From NCBI GenBank assembly GCA_024372625.1, contig CP099605.1, positions 620,001 through 684,000 on the forward strand: a DNA stretch of 64,000 bases, written 5' to 3'. Below are positions 14,130-25,872 of the stretch, one piece after another. Each line of letters begins with the position of its first letter. Within the stretch, counting starts at the first letter, position 1. The stretch comes from Comamonadaceae bacterium OTU4NAUVB1. Its GTDB lineage: Bacteria > Pseudomonadota > Gammaproteobacteria > Burkholderiales > Burkholderiaceae_C. The notes under the pieces are model-generated. The model made no database searches and was not told where the DNA came from. It saw nothing but the letters and a program-made list of their open reading frames with translations. Position numbers and translations under genes: made by a program.

Positions 14130-14780
14130 ATGATTACTTTGGCCTTGTCCAAGGGGCGGATTTTTGAAGAGACGGTGCCGCTGCTGGCGGCGGCGGGGAT
14201 CGAGGTCACCGAGGACCCCGAGAAGTCGCGCAAGCTGATCCTCGCCACCACGCGCAGCGACGTGCGGGTGGTGCTCGTGCGAGCCTCGGACGTGCCGACC
14301 TACGTGCAGTACGGCGGCGCCGACCTTGGCGTGACGGGGCTGGACGTGCTGCTCGAGCACGGCAACCAGGGCCTCTACCAGCCGCTCGACCTGCGGATCG
14401 CCGCCTGCCGCCTGAGCGTGGCGGTGCGCGCCGACTACGACTACGCCTCGGCCGTCAGGCAGGGCTCGCGACTGAAGGTGGCGACCAAGTACGTCGGCCT
14501 GGCGCGGGACTTCTTCGCCGGCAAGGGCGTGCACGTCGACCTGATCAAACTCTACGGCAGCATGGAACTCGCGCCGCTGACCGGGCTGGCCGATGCCATC
14601 GTCGACCTGGTGTCGACCGGCAACACGCTCAAGGCCAACCACCTGGTCGAGGTCGAGCGCATCATGGACATCAGCGCGCGCCTGGTGGTCAATCAGGCCG
14701 CGCTCAAGCTCAAGCGCGAGCCGATCCGCCGCATCCTGGACGCCTTCGCGTCGGCCATTCCGGCGGCGCCCCTGAAATAA
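14130..14780 (+). CDS. hisG: ATP phosphoribosyltransferase, short form
   Basis: HisG catalyses the first step of histidine synthesis, joining ATP and PRPP. The 216-residue protein is the short form without the C-terminal regulatory domain; family features are [11 protein letters not shown] and [13 protein letters not shown]. Short HisG normally needs the HisZ regulatory subunit for activity and feedback control. No hisZ is in the window, so it should be elsewhere. TTGGAG upstream serves as the ribosome-binding site. No histidine-rich leader peptide is seen upstream. Confidence 0.95.
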   Translation: MITLALSKGRIFEETVPLLAAAGIEVTEDPEKSRKLILATTRSDVRVVLVRASDVPTYVQYGGADLGVTGLDVLLEHGNQGLYQPLDLRIAACRLSVAVRADYDYASAVRQGSRLKVATKYVGLARDFFAGKGVHVDLIKLYGSMELAPLTGLADAIVDLVSTGNTLKANHLVEVERIMDISARLVVNQAALKLKREPIRRILDAFASAIPAAPLK

Positions 14781-14811
14781 GTCCTCTCATCCTGCCTTCT
14801 TCTTTGCCGCC

Positions 14812-16131
14812 ATGACCACGCAAGCCGCCCCCGTCCGTCTGTCCACCACCTCGGCCACCTTCGAGGTCGACTTCAAGGCGCGGCTGCATTGGTCGGCCGA
14901 AGCGGACGCGGCGATCGAGGAGCGTGTGGCCGCCATCCTGGCCGACGTGCAGCGACGCGGCGACGCGGCGGTGCTCGAGTACACCGGGCGCTTCGACCGC
15001 CTCGACGCGGCCGACATGCAGGCGCTGGAGCTCACGGCCGGCGAACTGCGCGCGGCCTTCGAGTCGCTGCCGGGCGAACAGCGCGAAGCGCTCGAGTTCG
15101 CCGCCCGCCGGGTGCGCCAGTTCCACGAGGCGCAGAAGCGCGCCAGCGGCGAAAGCTGGAGCTACCGCGACGAGGACGGCACGTTGCTCGGTCAGAAGGT
15201 CACGCCGCTCGACCGCGTGGGCATCTACGTGCCGGGCGGCAAGGCCGCCTATCCGTCGAGCGTCTTGATGAACGCGATTCCGGCGCACGTGGCCGGCGTC
15301 GGCGAGATCGTGATGGTCGTGCCCACGCCCGGTGGCGAGAAGAATGCGCTGGTGCTGGCCGCCGCGCACGTGGCGGGCGTCGGCCGTGCCTTCACCATCG
15401 GCGGTGCGCAGGCCGTCGCCGCGCTGGCCTACGGCACCGCGACCATCCCTGCCGTCGACAAGATCACCGGCCCGGGCAACGCCTACGTGGCGGCCGCCAA
15501 GCGCCGCGTCTTCGGCACCGTCGGCATCGACATGATCGCCGGCCCGAGCGAGATCCTGGTGCTGGCCGACGGCAGCACGCCGCCCGACTGGGTGGCGATG
15601 GACCTGTTCAGCCAGGCCGAGCACGACGAGCTCGCGCAGAGCATCCTGCTGTGCCCCGATGCCGACTACATCGAGCAGGTGCAGGCCGCCATCGACCGGC
15701 TGCTGCCGACCATGCCACGCGCGGAGATCATCGCCGCCTCGCTCAACGGGCGTGGTGCGCTGATCCGGACGCGCGACATGGCGGAGGCCTGCGCCCTGAG
15801 CAACCGCATCGCGCCGGAACATCTGGAGGTCAGCAGCCGCGAGCCGCACCGATGGGAGCCGCTGCTGCGCCACGCCGGGGCCATCTTCCTGGGTGCATAC
15901 ACCAGCGAGAGCCTGGGCGACTACTGCGCCGGCCCGAACCACGTGCTGCCCACCAGCGGCACCGCGCGCTTCTCCAGCCCGCTGGGCGTCTACGACTTCC
16001 AGAAACGCTCCAGCCTGATCGAGGTGAGCGAGGCGGGCGCGCAGACGCTCGGCCGCGTCGCCGTGACCCTGGCCGAAGGCGAGGGTCTGAACGCGCACGC
16101 CGAGGCGGCGCGCCTCCGGCTCAAGCCATGA
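14812..16131 (+). CDS. hisD: Histidinol dehydrogenase
   Basis: HisD carries out the last two steps of the pathway, oxidising histidinol to histidine with two NAD+. The 439 residues contain the family core ([46 protein letters not shown], and the zinc/catalytic QAEHDE segment). It starts 31 nt after hisG. Its stop overlaps the ATG of the next, unusual small gene. Confidence 0.96.
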   Translation: MTTQAAPVRLSTTSATFEVDFKARLHWSAEADAAIEERVAAILADVQRRGDAAVLEYTGRFDRLDAADMQALELTAGELRAAFESLPGEQREALEFAARRVRQFHEAQKRASGESWSYRDEDGTLLGQKVTPLDRVGIYVPGGKAAYPSSVLMNAIPAHVAGVGEIVMVVPTPGGEKNALVLAAAHVAGVGRAFTIGGAQAVAALAYGTATIPAVDKITGPGNAYVAAAKRRVFGTVGIDMIAGPSEILVLADGSTPPDWVAMDLFSQAEHDELAQSILLCPDADYIEQVQAAIDRLLPTMPRAEIIAASLNGRGALIRTRDMAEACALSNRIAPEHLEVSSREPHRWEPLLRHAGAIFLGAYTSESLGDYCAGPNHVLPTSGTARFSSPLGVYDFQKRSSLIEVSEAGAQTLGRVAVTLAEGEGLNAHAEAARLRLKP

Positions 16132-16499
16132 CACGTCGCCGGGCTTCGCGCGTGGCGTGCCGCTGCGCGTTGGTCGCCGGCCTCCTGGCCGTGACGGCCG
16201 CGCAGGGCATGAGCATCCGCGAGTTGCGCACGCTCGAGGCGGGCGAGAAGGACGGCAAGACCTATGCCGGCTACTACCTGGTCGGCGTGGTCGAGGGGCT
16301 GCGCGAAGGCGCGGAGACCGCCGCCCGGGCCGGACAGAAGCCGCCGTTCTGCATCGAGAACCGCCGCCTGGAGCCCGCCATGGCGCGGCCCCTCTACCAG
16401 ACCGAACTCACGCGCAACGCCGATGGCTACGAGGCCGACATGCCGGTCCAGCTCGTGCTCGCCGCCGCGCTGCGCAACACCTACCGCTGCACGCGCTGA
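16128..16499 (+). CDS. Small exported protein in the his operon, Rap1a/Tai-like
   Basis: A 123-residue protein with a basic N-terminus and a hydrophobic segment (about 10-26) that looks like a Sec signal peptide. The mature part has a [11 protein letters not shown] segment, a central Cys (PFCIEN) and a terminal Cys (NTYRC), which recalls the Rap1a/Tai domain layout (GY.xGv, then C, then a final yPC-type Cys). That resemblance is from memory and unproven. It is not a histidine enzyme, yet it overlaps the hisD stop (ATGA) and ends 8 nt before hisC, so it is co-translated with the operon. Confidence 0.75.
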   Translation: MTRRRASRVACRCALVAGLLAVTAAQGMSIRELRTLEAGEKDGKTYAGYYLVGVVEGLREGAETAARAGQKPPFCIENRRLEPAMARPLYQTELTRNADGYEADMPVQLVLAAALRNTYRCTR

Positions 16500-16507
16500 G
16501 GACGTCC

Positions 16508-17653
16508 ATGACCGCTTCCATTCCCACCGCCACGCTCGCCGGCGTGGCCGACAGCGCCGAGATCGCCGCCGGCACCGGCCGTGCCCTCGGACGCATCCGC
16601 GACGATGTCCGCGCCATGCACGCGTACGTCGTCCAGGACGCGCCCGCCGACGCCTCCAAGCTCGACGCCATGGAGAACCCGCACGTCCTGCCGGCCGCGC
16701 TGCAGGCCGAACTCGGCCGCCGCCTGGGCGCTCTGGCGATCAACCGCTATCCGGCCAACGACGGCAACGCCCAGCTCAAGCGCGCCCTGGCCGCGCACGC
16801 GCACCTGCCCGAGGGCTTCGACCTGATGCTGGGCAACGGCTCCGACGAACTGATCTCGCTCGTCACCATGGCGTGCGACCGGCCCGGGGCGTCGGTGCTG
16901 GCGCCGGTGCCCGGCTTCGTGATGTACGGCGTCAGCGCGCAGCTCCAGGGCCTGGCCTTCACCGGCGTGCCGCTGACGGCCGACTTCGAACTCGACGGTC
17001 CGGCCATGCTCGCGGCCATCGCGCGCGAGCGGCCCGCCATCGTGCACCTGGCCTATCCGAACAACCCGACGGCCAACCTGTGGAACGACGACGTCGTCGA
17101 GCAGGTCGTCCAGGCCCAGGGCGCCCAAGGCGGCCTGGTGGTCGTCGACGAGGCCTACCAGCCCTTCGCCTCGCGCAGCTACATCGACCGCATCGCGCGC
17201 CATGGCCACGTGCTGCTGATGCGCACGCTGAGCAAGTTCGGCCTGGCCGGCGTGCGGCTGGGCTACCTGATCGGGCCGGCCGCGCTGGTCGCCGAGATCG
17301 ACAAGGTGCGTCCGCCCTACAACGTCAGCGTGCTCAACTGCGAATGCGCGCGCTTCGCGCTGGAACACGCGGCGGTCTTCGAGGCCCAGGCGGCCGACAT
17401 CCGGGCGCAGCGCGAGCGGCTGGTCGAGGCCCTGGGCCGCCTGCCGGCGGTGCGGCAGTGGCCGAGCGACGCCAACATGATCCTCATCCGCGTCCCCGAC
17501 GCCGCGCGGACCTTCGAGGGCATGAAGGCGCGTGGCGTGCTGATCAAGAACATTTCTAAAATGCACCCCTTGCTGGCGAACTGCCTGCGCCTGACCGTCG
17601 GAACGGCCGACGAGAACGCGCGCATGCTCGCGGCCCTCGAAGCATCCCTATGA
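16508..17653 (+). CDS. hisC: Histidinol-phosphate aminotransferase
   Basis: A fold-type I PLP enzyme that converts imidazole acetol phosphate to histidinol phosphate. The 381 residues include the PLP lysine at 243 ([15 protein letters not shown]), the Asn/Asp region (AYPNNPT and [10 protein letters not shown]) and the C-terminal arginine region ([11 protein letters not shown]). The ATG at 16508 has only a weak upstream site (GAGGACG). Its stop overlaps the hisB start. Confidence 0.95.
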   Translation: MTASIPTATLAGVADSAEIAAGTGRALGRIRDDVRAMHAYVVQDAPADASKLDAMENPHVLPAALQAELGRRLGALAINRYPANDGNAQLKRALAAHAHLPEGFDLMLGNGSDELISLVTMACDRPGASVLAPVPGFVMYGVSAQLQGLAFTGVPLTADFELDGPAMLAAIARERPAIVHLAYPNNPTANLWNDDVVEQVVQAQGAQGGLVVVDEAYQPFASRSYIDRIARHGHVLLMRTLSKFGLAGVRLGYLIGPAALVAEIDKVRPPYNVSVLNCECARFALEHAAVFEAQAADIRAQRERLVEALGRLPAVRQWPSDANMILIRVPDAARTFEGMKARGVLIKNISKMHPLLANCLRLTVGTADENARMLAALEASL

Positions 17654-18282
17654 ACACTCCCACGGCACCCGAAGCGGTCGTCGGCGCGGTCGGCGCGCGC
17701 ACGGCGGCGGTCACGCGCCACACGGCCGAGACCCGCATCGACGTCCGCGTCGATCTCGACGGCACCGGCCGCGCCAGGCTCGCGACCGGCATCGGCTTCT
17801 TCGACCACATGCTCGACCAGATCGCCCGCCACGGCCTGATCGACCTCGACATCGACTGCCAGGGCGACCTGCACATCGACGGCCACCACACCGTCGAGGA
17901 CGTCGGCATCACCCTCGGCCAGGCGGTGGCCAGGGCGGTCGGCGACAAGAAGGGCATCCGCCGCTACGGCCATGCCTACGTGCCGCTGGACGAAGCGCTC
18001 AGCCGCGTCGTCATCGACTTCTCCGGCCGTCCGGGCCTGCACCTGCACATCCCGTTCACCAGCGGCATGATCGGCGCCTTCGACACCCAGCTCGCCTACG
18101 AGTTCTTCCAGGGATTCGCCAACCACGCCGGCGTGACGTTGCACATCGACAACCTCAAGGGCATCAACGCGCACCACCAGTGCGAGACGGTCTTCAAGGC
18201 CTTCGCGCGGGCGCTGCGCGCGGCGCTGGAACTCGACCCGCGCTCGGCCGGCGTCATCCCCTCGACCAAGGGAACGCTCTGA
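17650..18282 (+). CDS. hisB: Imidazoleglycerol-phosphate dehydratase
   Basis: A monofunctional IGP dehydratase of 210 residues, without the phosphatase domain found in enterobacterial HisB. Metal-binding histidine motifs are seen ([45 protein letters not shown]). The first 20 or so residues before [15 protein letters not shown] are variable. Its ATG overlaps the hisC stop, consistent with coupling. Confidence 0.96.
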   Translation: MNTPTAPEAVVGAVGARTAAVTRHTAETRIDVRVDLDGTGRARLATGIGFFDHMLDQIARHGLIDLDIDCQGDLHIDGHHTVEDVGITLGQAVARAVGDKKGIRRYGHAYVPLDEALSRVVIDFSGRPGLHLHIPFTSGMIGAFDTQLAYEFFQGFANHAGVTLHIDNLKGINAHHQCETVFKAFARALRAALELDPRSAGVIPSTKGTL

Positions 18283-18284
18283 CC

Positions 18285-18941
18285 GTGACGACTTCCACCA
18301 ACTCCGTGGCCGTGGTCGACTACGGCATGGGCAACCTGCGCTCGGTGTCGCAGGCCGTGCGGCACGCGGCCGACCAGTCCGGCGTCGAGGTCCTCGTCAC
18401 CGCCGACCCGGACGTGGTGCGCCGTGCCACGCGCGTCGTGCTCCCGGGACAGGGCGCGATGCCCGACTGCATGCGCGAGCTGCGTGACTCCGGCCTGCAG
18501 GCGTCGGTGCTCGAGGCCGCGGCGACCAAGCCGCTGTTCGGCGTCTGCGTGGGCATGCAGATGCTGCTGTCGCGCAGCGAGGAAGGCCCCACCGACGGGC
18601 TCGGGCTGATCCCGGGCGAAGTCGTCAAGTTCGATCTCGCCGGTCGTCTGCAGCCCGACGGCAGCCGCTTCAAGGTGCCGCAGATGGGCTGGAACCAGGT
18701 TCGGCAGGCGCAGCCTCATGCGATGTGGGACGGCGTGCCCGACGACGCCTACTTCTATTTCGTGCACAGCTTCTACGCCCGGCCGGTCGATGCGCGCCAC
18801 GCCGTCGGCCAAGCCGACTACGGCGCGCCGTTCGCCGCGGCGATCGCCCGCGACAACCTCTTCGCCACCCAGTTCCACCCCGAGAAGAGCGCCGACCACG
18901 GTCTGCGGCTCTATCGCAACTTCCTCCACTGGAATCCCTGA
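18285..18941 (+). CDS. hisH: Imidazole glycerol phosphate synthase, glutaminase subunit
   Basis: HisH hydrolyses glutamine and channels ammonia to HisF. The 218-residue class I amidotransferase has the nucleophile Cys in [10 protein letters not shown] and the His-Glu pair in QFHPEKS. The start is GTG at 18285, supported by AAGGGA about 11 nt upstream and by the conserved beta strand [10 protein letters not shown] a few residues later. It begins 2 nt after the hisB stop. Confidence 0.94.
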   Translation: MTTSTNSVAVVDYGMGNLRSVSQAVRHAADQSGVEVLVTADPDVVRRATRVVLPGQGAMPDCMRELRDSGLQASVLEAAATKPLFGVCVGMQMLLSRSEEGPTDGLGLIPGEVVKFDLAGRLQPDGSRFKVPQMGWNQVRQAQPHAMWDGVPDDAYFYFVHSFYARPVDARHAVGQADYGAPFAAAIARDNLFATQFHPEKSADHGLRLYRNFLHWNP

Positions 18942-18961
18942 CCCCTCAGGGCTGCTTTCCC

Positions 18962-19708
18962 ATGCTGCTGATACCCGCCATCGATCTCAAGGACGGTCAC
19001 TGCGTTCGCCTCAAGCAGGGCGACATGGACCAATCGACCATCTTCAGCGAAGACCCCGCCGCCATGGCGCGCAAATGGGTCCAGGCCGGCGCGCGCCGCC
19101 TGCACCTGGTCGACCTGAACGGCGCCTTCGCCGGCAAGCCGCAGAACCACGCGGCGATCAAGGCGATCCTGCGCGAGGTCGGCGAGGAGATCCCTGTGCA
19201 GCTCGGCGGCGGCATCCGCGACCTCGACACCATCGAGCGCTACATCGACGATGGCCTGCGCTACGTGATCATCGGCACCGCGGCGGTGAAAAACCCCGGT
19301 TTCCTGAAGGACGCCTGCGTCGCGTTCGGCGGCCACATCATCGTCGGGCTCGACGCCAAGGACGGCAAGGTCGCCACCGACGGCTGGAGCAAGCTCACCG
19401 GCCACGAGGTCGCCGATCTGGGCAAGAAGTTCGAGGACCATGGCGTCGAATCGATCATCTACACCGACATCGGCCGCGACGGCATGCTCTCGGGCATCAA
19501 CATCGACGCCACGGTGCGGCTCGCGCAGGCCCTGACGATTCCCGTGATCGCATCGGGCGGCCTGTCGAACATGGCCGACATCGAGCAGCTCTGCGCGGTC
19601 GAATCCGAAGGCGTCGAGGGCGTGATCTGCGGCCGGGCGATCTATTCGGGCGATCTCGACTTCGCCGCCGCCCAGGCCCGCGCCGACGTGCTCGCGACCG
19701 GCGCCTGA
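18962..19708 (+). CDS. hisA: ProFAR isomerase HisA
   Basis: HisA is a (beta-alpha)8 barrel that isomerises the ProFAR ribose. The 248 residues start with [16 protein letters not shown], where the catalytic Asp lies, and contain [25 protein letters not shown] (second catalytic Asp) and VIASGGLSN. The length and start are standard. It lies between hisH and an inserted mutarotase gene. Confidence 0.96.
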   Translation: MLLIPAIDLKDGHCVRLKQGDMDQSTIFSEDPAAMARKWVQAGARRLHLVDLNGAFAGKPQNHAAIKAILREVGEEIPVQLGGGIRDLDTIERYIDDGLRYVIIGTAAVKNPGFLKDACVAFGGHIIVGLDAKDGKVATDGWSKLTGHEVADLGKKFEDHGVESIIYTDIGRDGMLSGINIDATVRLAQALTIPVIASGGLSNMADIEQLCAVESEGVEGVICGRAIYSGDLDFAAAQARADVLATGA

Positions 19709-19754
19709 GCCCGCGCGGCGCGGGCGGGCGGAGGCTCGCCGAGCGGTCCGTCCC

Positions 19755-19760
19755 TAGAAT
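19755..19760 (+). promoter_or_regulatory. TAGAAT -10-like box 6 nt before a start codon
   Basis: The hexamer ends exactly 6 nt before the ATG at 19767, so transcription starting 7 nt downstream would begin on the start codon itself. No Shine-Dalgarno sequence is present. hisI and the Nif3 gene share this spacing. No clear -35 was found. Confidence 0.35.
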
Positions 19761-19766
19761 CCCCGC

Positions 19767-20606
19767 ATGCCTGTCTCATCGATCGACTTCCGCGGCCAGC
19801 CCGCGTTCCGCCTGAGCGCGCCCGACGGCGCGCAGTGCACCGTGGCCCTGCACGGCGGCCACATCCTGTCCTGGGTCACGCCGGACGGTGTCGAGCGGCT
19901 CTACCTGAGCCCGAATTCCGCGTTCGATGGCCGCGCCGCCATCCGGGGCGGCGTGCCGATCTGCTGGCCGCAGTTCAACCAGCGCGGTCCGCTGGCCAAG
20001 CACGGATTCGCACGCAACGTCGTCTGGCAGCTCGCGCAGGCCGATCCGGCGGCGCCTGCGTGCATCGCGCTTCGGCTGGACGACGACGCGGCCACGCGCG
20101 CGCTCTGGCCGCACGGTTTCGGGCTTCGGCTGGAAGCCACGCTCGACGCCGGCAGCCTGCGCGTGGCGCTCGACGTCCGCAACACCGGCGACACGCCCTG
20201 GTCGTTCACCGGCGCGTTGCACAGCTACCTGCGGGTCGACGACATCGCCCGCGCGCGGCTCGAAGGGCTGCGGGGTGCCCGACGCTGGGACGCGGTGCGC
20301 GACCTGCGTCTGCAGGAGGACGCCGAAGCCGTGACCTTCGAGGCCGAGTTTGACAGCGTCTACGCGGCGCCGGCCACGCCGCTGCGGCTCGTGCAGCCGT
20401 CGGGCACGCTGGAGATCGCGCAGTCCGCCAGTTGCACCGAGACCGTCGTCTGGAATCCCGGCGACGTGCTCTCGGCCCGGCTCGCCGACCTGCCCGACGA
20501 TGGTTATCGGCACATGCTCTGCGTCGAGGCCGCCGCCGTCGACACGCCCGTCGCGCTCGCTCCCGGCGAGACGTGGCAGGGCTGGCAGCAGCTCACCGTG
20601 CGTTGA
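19767..20606 (+). CDS. D-hexose-6-phosphate mutarotase family protein (YeaD-like)
   Basis: A 279-residue aldose-1-epimerase superfamily protein. The family signature is visible ([14 protein letters not shown], then [19 protein letters not shown] and LAKHGFARN, followed by the VWNPG segment near the C-terminus). YeaD-type enzymes interconvert anomers of glucose-6-phosphate. It sits between hisA and hisF, where it has no known role in histidine synthesis, and has its own -10-like box directly before the start. It may be an independent gene carried within the operon. Confidence 0.88.
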   Translation: MPVSSIDFRGQPAFRLSAPDGAQCTVALHGGHILSWVTPDGVERLYLSPNSAFDGRAAIRGGVPICWPQFNQRGPLAKHGFARNVVWQLAQADPAAPACIALRLDDDAATRALWPHGFGLRLEATLDAGSLRVALDVRNTGDTPWSFTGALHSYLRVDDIARARLEGLRGARRWDAVRDLRLQEDAEAVTFEAEFDSVYAAPATPLRLVQPSGTLEIAQSASCTETVVWNPGDVLSARLADLPDDGYRHMLCVEAAAVDTPVALAPGETWQGWQQLTVR

Positions 20607-20646
20607 ACCCGTCGAATCCCCCGCTTCTCGAACCTCCCGTACCGCC

Positions 20647-21426
20647 ATGCTCGCCAAACGCATCATTCCCTGCCTCGACGTGACCGGTGGTCGCGTCGTC
20701 AAGGGTGTCAACTTCCTGGAGCTGCGCGATGCCGGCGACCCGGTCGAGATCGCCGCGCGCTACAACGCGCAGGGCGCCGACGAACTCACCTTCCTCGACA
20801 TCACCGCCACCAGCGACGGTCGCGACCTGATCCTGCCGATCATCGAGGCCGTCGCCTCGCAGGTGTTCATCCCGCTGACGGTCGGCGGCGGCGTGCGCAC
20901 GGTCGAGGACGTGCGCCGGCTGCTCAACGCCGGTGCCGACAAGACCAGCTTCAACTCGGCCGCCATCGCCAATCCGGCGGTGATCGACGAGGTGTCGCAC
21001 CGCTACGGCGCTCAGTGCATCGTGGTGGCCATCGACGCCAAGCGCCGCACGGCCGCGGACGCCGCCGAGCGCGGTCCGGGCTGGGACGTCTACAGCCACG
21101 GCGGGCGCAAGAACACGGGCCTCGACGTGGTGCGCTGGGCGGCCGAGATGGCGCGGCGCGGCGCCGGCGAGATCCTGCTGACCAGCATGGACCGCGACGG
21201 CACCAAGAGCGGTTTCGACCTCGAACTCACGCGCGCGGTGAGCGACGCGGTCGGCGTGCCGGTGATCGCTTCGGGCGGTGTCGGCAACCTCGACCATCTG
21301 GCCGACGGCGTGCAGGCCGGCGGCGCCGATGCAGTGCTGGCGGCGAGCATCTTCCACTACGGCGACCACACCGTCGGCGAGGCCAAGGCACTGATGGCCG
21401 CGCGCGGCATTCCGGTGCGCGCCTGA
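20647..21426 (+). CDS. hisF: Imidazole glycerol phosphate synthase, cyclase subunit
   Basis: HisF is the barrel partner of HisH and makes imidazole glycerol phosphate and AICAR. The 259 residues carry the paired catalytic Asp regions ([18 protein letters not shown] and [14 protein letters not shown]) and [14 protein letters not shown]. The start [11 protein letters not shown] matches the family; it is preceded by a short unconserved spacer after the mutarotase gene. Confidence 0.96.
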   Translation: MLAKRIIPCLDVTGGRVVKGVNFLELRDAGDPVEIAARYNAQGADELTFLDITATSDGRDLILPIIEAVASQVFIPLTVGGGVRTVEDVRRLLNAGADKTSFNSAAIANPAVIDEVSHRYGAQCIVVAIDAKRRTAADAAERGPGWDVYSHGGRKNTGLDVVRWAAEMARRGAGEILLTSMDRDGTKSGFDLELTRAVSDAVGVPVIASGGVGNLDHLADGVQAGGADAVLAASIFHYGDHTVGEAKALMAARGIPVRA

Positions 21427-21445
21427 TGCCCCGCCGACGGTTTGC

Positions 21446-21451
21446 GACAAT
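21446..21451 (+). promoter_or_regulatory. GACAAT -10-like box 6 nt before hisI
   Basis: GACAAT lies exactly 6 nt before the hisI ATG at 21458, and the intervening bases hold no Shine-Dalgarno site. This fits leaderless transcription of hisI in addition to readthrough from hisF. No convincing -35 was found. Confidence 0.3.
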
Positions 21452-21457
21452 CGCCCG

Positions 21458-21850
21458 ATGACGAACTGGCTCGACGAAGTGAAATGGGATGCCGTCGGCC
21501 TGGTGCCGGTGATCGCGCAGGAGCAGGGCAGCAACGACGTGCTGATGTTCGCCTGGATGAACCGCGAGGCCCTGCAGAAGACGGCCGAACTCGGTCGTGC
21601 CGTGTACTTCAGCCGTTCGCGCGCGAAGCTGTGGTTCAAGGGCGAGGAGTCGGGCCACGTGCAGACCGTGCACGAGATCCGTCTGGACTGCGACAACGAC
21701 GTCGTGCTTCTCAAGGTCACGCAACGCGGCCACGAGCCCGGCATCGCCTGCCACACCGGGCGCCACAGCTGCTTTTTCAGCCGCTACGAGAACGGCCTGT
21801 GGACGGCAGTCGAACCGGTCCTCAAGGACCCCGAGTCCATCTACAAGTAA
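21458..21850 (+). CDS. hisI: Phosphoribosyl-AMP cyclohydrolase
   Basis: HisI opens the adenine ring of PR-AMP. The 130-residue monofunctional enzyme has the metal-binding set near the C-terminus ([12 protein letters not shown], then [13 protein letters not shown] with the zinc Cys residues). It is separate from hisE, unlike the enterobacterial HisIE fusion. It begins 31 nt after hisF. Confidence 0.95.
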   Translation: MTNWLDEVKWDAVGLVPVIAQEQGSNDVLMFAWMNREALQKTAELGRAVYFSRSRAKLWFKGEESGHVQTVHEIRLDCDNDVVLLKVTQRGHEPGIACHTGRHSCFFSRYENGLWTAVEPVLKDPESIYK

Positions 21851-21861
21851 GAAGCAGATCC

Positions 21862-22260
21862 ATGACATCGACGACAGCATCCGCCTTGGACGCATCCGCC
21901 ACCGACGCCCTGGCTCGGCTGGCCGCCGTCATCGAGAGCCGCCTGCCGGCGCGCGGCGGGGATCCCGACAGGAGTTATGTCGCGCGGCTCCTGCACAAGG
22001 GACCGGACGCCTTCCTCAAGAAGATCGGCGAGGAGGCGACCGAGGTCGTGATGGCGGCCAAGGACGCCGATCACGGCGGCGACCGGCAGAAAATAGTGAA
22101 CGAAGTGGCCGACCTCTGGTTCCACAGCATGATCGCCCTCGCGCACTACGGCCTCGCGCCGCGCGAGGTCGTCGCCGAACTGGAGCGCCGTGAAGGCACC
22201 AGCGGCATCGAGGAAAAGGCGCTGCGCAAGGCGCAGGACCGCGAAGCCCGCGAGCAATGA
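21862..22260 (+). CDS. hisE: Phosphoribosyl-ATP pyrophosphatase
   Basis: HisE removes pyrophosphate from PR-ATP. The 132 residues include the MazG-like helical signature ([35 protein letters not shown]) that supplies the Mg-binding acidic residues. The last genuine his gene of the operon, it overlaps the next gene by 4 nt. Confidence 0.94.
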   Translation: MTSTTASALDASATDALARLAAVIESRLPARGGDPDRSYVARLLHKGPDAFLKKIGEEATEVVMAAKDADHGGDRQKIVNEVADLWFHSMIALAHYGLAPREVVAELERREGTSGIEEKALRKAQDREAREQ

Positions 22261-22664
22261 AGGACAAGGACACCATGGACCGTGACATCGTCGACGTCGA
22301 ACCCCACAAATCCTTGCGGACCTGGGGCTGGATCAGCTACGCCCTGCACCTGGTCGTGGCCGTGGGCGCGGTGGTGCCCGGCATGCAGGCGTCGGTCGCA
22401 TTGCTGCTGCTCGCGCTGATCATCGACATCGTCAAGCGCCCGGAGGCGACCGGCACCTGGCAGGCCTCGCACTTCGGGTGGCGCATCCGCTCGGTGGTGT
22501 GGGCCGGGGTGCTGTACCTGATCACCTCCTGGCTCTGGCTGCTGCTGATCGTGCCGGGCTTCATCGCCTGGGGCCTGATCTCGCTGTGGTTCCTCTACCG
22601 CATCGTCAAGGGCATGGCCCGCATGAACGCCGGCCGCGCGATGGAGGCCTCGAATGTCCTCTGA
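22257..22664 (+). CDS. DUF4870-like membrane protein
   Basis: A 135-residue protein with a short charged N-terminus and about three hydrophobic segments (approximately 24-60, 79-98 and 95-115). It resembles small DUF4870 inner-membrane proteins found next to hisE in related Burkholderiales; no biochemical role is known. The start at 22257 overlaps the hisE stop; an ATG six codons later (22275) is equally possible. The gene overlaps the HIT gene by 11 nt. Confidence 0.75.
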   Translation: MKDKDTMDRDIVDVEPHKSLRTWGWISYALHLVVAVGAVVPGMQASVALLLLALIIDIVKRPEATGTWQASHFGWRIRSVVWAGVLYLITSWLWLLLIVPGFIAWGLISLWFLYRIVKGMARMNAGRAMEASNVL

Positions 22665-23013
22665 CCCGAACTGCGTCTTCTGCAAGATCATCGCCGGGCA
22701 GATACCGTCGAAGAAAGTTCATGAGGACGAGGACGTCTTCGTCTTCCACGACATCGCGCCCTGGGCGCCGGTGCACCTGCTGATCGTGCCCAAGCGACAC
22801 ATCGCGTCGATGGCGCAACTCACGGACGACGATGCCGCCCTGATGGGGCGGATCATGACGCTGGCGCCCCGCCTGGCACTCGACCAGGGCTGCCGGCCCT
22901 ATCCGGAGGGGGGCTTCCGCGTCGTCGTCAACACCGGCGCCGAAGGCGGGCAGGAGGTCCACCACCTGCACGTCCACGTGATGGGTGGCCCACGGCCCTG
23001 GCTGAAGGGCTGA
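22654..23013 (+). CDS. hinT: HIT-family nucleoside phosphoramidase
   Basis: A 119-residue HINT-type protein with the histidine triad His104-x-His106-x-His108 ([10 protein letters not shown]) and an N-terminal [13 protein letters not shown] segment with two Cys. HinT proteins hydrolyse purine nucleoside phosphoramidates. It closes the his-associated operon; tatA follows after 67 nt with its own -10-like box. Confidence 0.92.
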   Translation: MSSDPNCVFCKIIAGQIPSKKVHEDEDVFVFHDIAPWAPVHLLIVPKRHIASMAQLTDDDAALMGRIMTLAPRLALDQGCRPYPEGGFRVVVNTGAEGGQEVHHLHVHVMGGPRPWLKG

Positions 23014-23049
23014 TCTCCCGCGTCATCCCGGTGCCATCTTGGCGCCGAC

Positions 23050-23055
23050 TAAAAT
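23050..23055 (+). promoter_or_regulatory. -10-like box upstream of tatA
   Basis: TAAAAT lies 25 nt before the tatA ATG, with CAGGAG as ribosome-binding site in between (23069-23074). A clear -35 element was not found, so this is a tentative promoter for tatABC. Confidence 0.35.
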
Positions 23056-23080
23056 TCTTCACATTCTTCAGGAGTCATCC

Positions 23081-23338
23081 ATGGGTTCTTTTTCAATCTG
23101 GCACTGGCTGATCGTGCTGCTCGTCGTCGTCATGATCTTCGGCACCAAGAAGCTGCGCAACATGGGCTCCGACCTGGGCGGCGCCGTCAAGGGTTTCAAG
23201 GACGGCATGAAGGACGGCTCGACCACCGAGACCCCTGTCGTCACGCCCGCGCCGACGACGCCGACGCAGCATGTGACCGGCCACGCGGCCGCCGACAAGT
23301 CGGCCACCATCGACGTCGAAGCGCGTCACAAGTCCTGA
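23081..23338 (+). CDS. tatA: Sec-independent translocase subunit TatA
   Basis: TatA polymerises to form the pore that moves folded proteins with twin-arginine signals. The 85-residue protein has one N-terminal membrane helix ([14 protein letters not shown]), then the amphipathic helix containing [22 protein letters not shown] longer ATG at 23039 lacks family support, while the chosen ATG has an AGGAG site 7 nt upstream. Confidence 0.96.
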   Translation: MGSFSIWHWLIVLLVVVMIFGTKKLRNMGSDLGGAVKGFKDGMKDGSTTETPVVTPAPTTPTQHVTGHAAADKSATIDVEARHKS

Positions 23339-23351
23339 TCCGCCGCGCGAC

Positions 23352-23822
23352 GTGATCGATCTCGGCATTTCCAAGCTGGCGCTGATCGGCGCCGTGGCGC
23401 TCATCGTCATCGGCCCCGAAAAGCTGCCGCGCGTGGCACGCACCGTCGGCATGCTGCTGGGCAAGGCCCAGCGCTACGTCAACGACGTCAAGGCCGAGGT
23501 CAATCGTTCGATGGACCTCGACGAACTCCGCAAGATGAAGGACTCCGTGCACGAGGCCGCACGCGATGTCGAGCAGTCGATCCATTCGGGCGCGAGCGAC
23601 TTCGAGAAGCAGTTCTCCGAGAGCGGCCAGACCCTGTCGGCCCTTGCCGAGCCCGAGGTGCCCTACACCCCCGTGGCGCCGGTCTACAAGCATCCACGCA
23701 AGAACTGGCGCCTGAAGCAGGGCGCCACGCCCCAGTGGTACAAGGCCCGCAACGGCGTGCGCACCAAGGCGCTCTCCGGGGCCGCGCGCGTCGCGCGCTT
23801 CCGGCCGCACAAGATCAACTAG
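23352..23822 (+). CDS. tatB: Sec-independent translocase subunit TatB
   Basis: TatB recognises Tat substrates together with TatC. The 156 residues start with the conserved [20 protein letters not shown] segment and [11 protein letters not shown], followed by a long amphipathic, charged region and a basic C-terminus. The start is GTG at 23352, fixed by the conserved membrane segment directly after it. Confidence 0.94.
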   Translation: MIDLGISKLALIGAVALIVIGPEKLPRVARTVGMLLGKAQRYVNDVKAEVNRSMDLDELRKMKDSVHEAARDVEQSIHSGASDFEKQFSESGQTLSALAEPEVPYTPVAPVYKHPRKNWRLKQGATPQWYKARNGVRTKALSGAARVARFRPHKIN

Positions 23823-23887
23823 CCACCCCAGGCCGGGCCGGACGTCGCGACCTGCGGCGCCGGTGTCACCGCCCGCAGCGCTCCCCC

Positions 23888-24688
23888 ATGGCCGAATCCA
23901 CCCCCAAAGACAAAGAAGACGAGCTCGCCGGCACGGAGCAGCCGTTCGTCCAGCACCTGGTCGAACTGCGCGATCGCCTGCTCTATTGCGTCTACGGCCT
24001 CGCCGTGGCCGCCGCGCTGCTGGCGCTCTGGCCCGGCCCGGCCGGACTGATCGACCTGATCGCGATGCCGATCCGCGCGCACATGCCCGATGGCGCCAAG
24101 CTCATCGCCATCGGCGTGTTCTCTCCGTTCTTCGTGCCCCTGAAGGTGCTGGGCATGACGGCGGTGCTGCTGGCACTGCCGTGGCTGATGTATCAGATCT
24201 GGATGTTCGTGGCGCCGGGCCTGTACAGCCATGAAAAGCGGTTCGCGCTGCCGCTGATCTTCTTCGGCAGCCTGCTGGCCTACATCGGCATCGCCTTCGT
24301 GCAATTCTTCGTCTTGGACAAGATGTTCGGCTTCATCCAGCGCTTCACGCCGGCCTCGGTCAACGCCACCCCGGACATCGCCTCCTACGTGGAGGCGATC
24401 CTCTCGCTGTACATCGCCTTCGGTTGCGCTTTCCAGGTGCCGATCGTGGTGATGCTGCTGGTGCGTTTCGAGATGGTCACGATCGAGAAGCTGCGCAGTT
24501 TCCGCGGCTACTTCATCGTGCTGTCGTTCGTCGTCGCGGCGGTGCTCACGCCGCCGGACGTGGTCTCGCAGTTGGCGCTGGCCATCCCGATGTGCCTGCT
24601 CTACGAGATCGGCATCGTCGCGGCGCGCTACTTCGTCAAGCACAGCAAGTCGCCCGAGGAAACCACGGACCTGACGACGCGTCCCTGA
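23888..24688 (+). CDS. tatC: Sec-independent translocase subunit TatC
   Basis: TatC is the six-helix core of the Tat receptor. The 266-residue protein begins with a hydrophilic segment and the conserved PFVQHLVELRDRLL, and has the FWxFVAPGLYxHEKR-type loop (MFVAPGLYSHEKRFALP). It is last in the tat operon and converges with the htrA-like gene after 20 nt. Confidence 0.96.
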   Translation: MAESTPKDKEDELAGTEQPFVQHLVELRDRLLYCVYGLAVAAALLALWPGPAGLIDLIAMPIRAHMPDGAKLIAIGVFSPFFVPLKVLGMTAVLLALPWLMYQIWMFVAPGLYSHEKRFALPLIFFGSLLAYIGIAFVQFFVLDKMFGFIQRFTPASVNATPDIASYVEAILSLYIAFGCAFQVPIVVMLLVRFEMVTIEKLRSFRGYFIVLSFVVAAVLTPPDVVSQLALAIPMCLLYEIGIVAARYFVKHSKSPEETTDLTTRP

Positions 24689-24708
24689 GGACGTTCGCCG
24701 CCGTCGCC

Positions 24709-25872
<1,164 letters not shown>

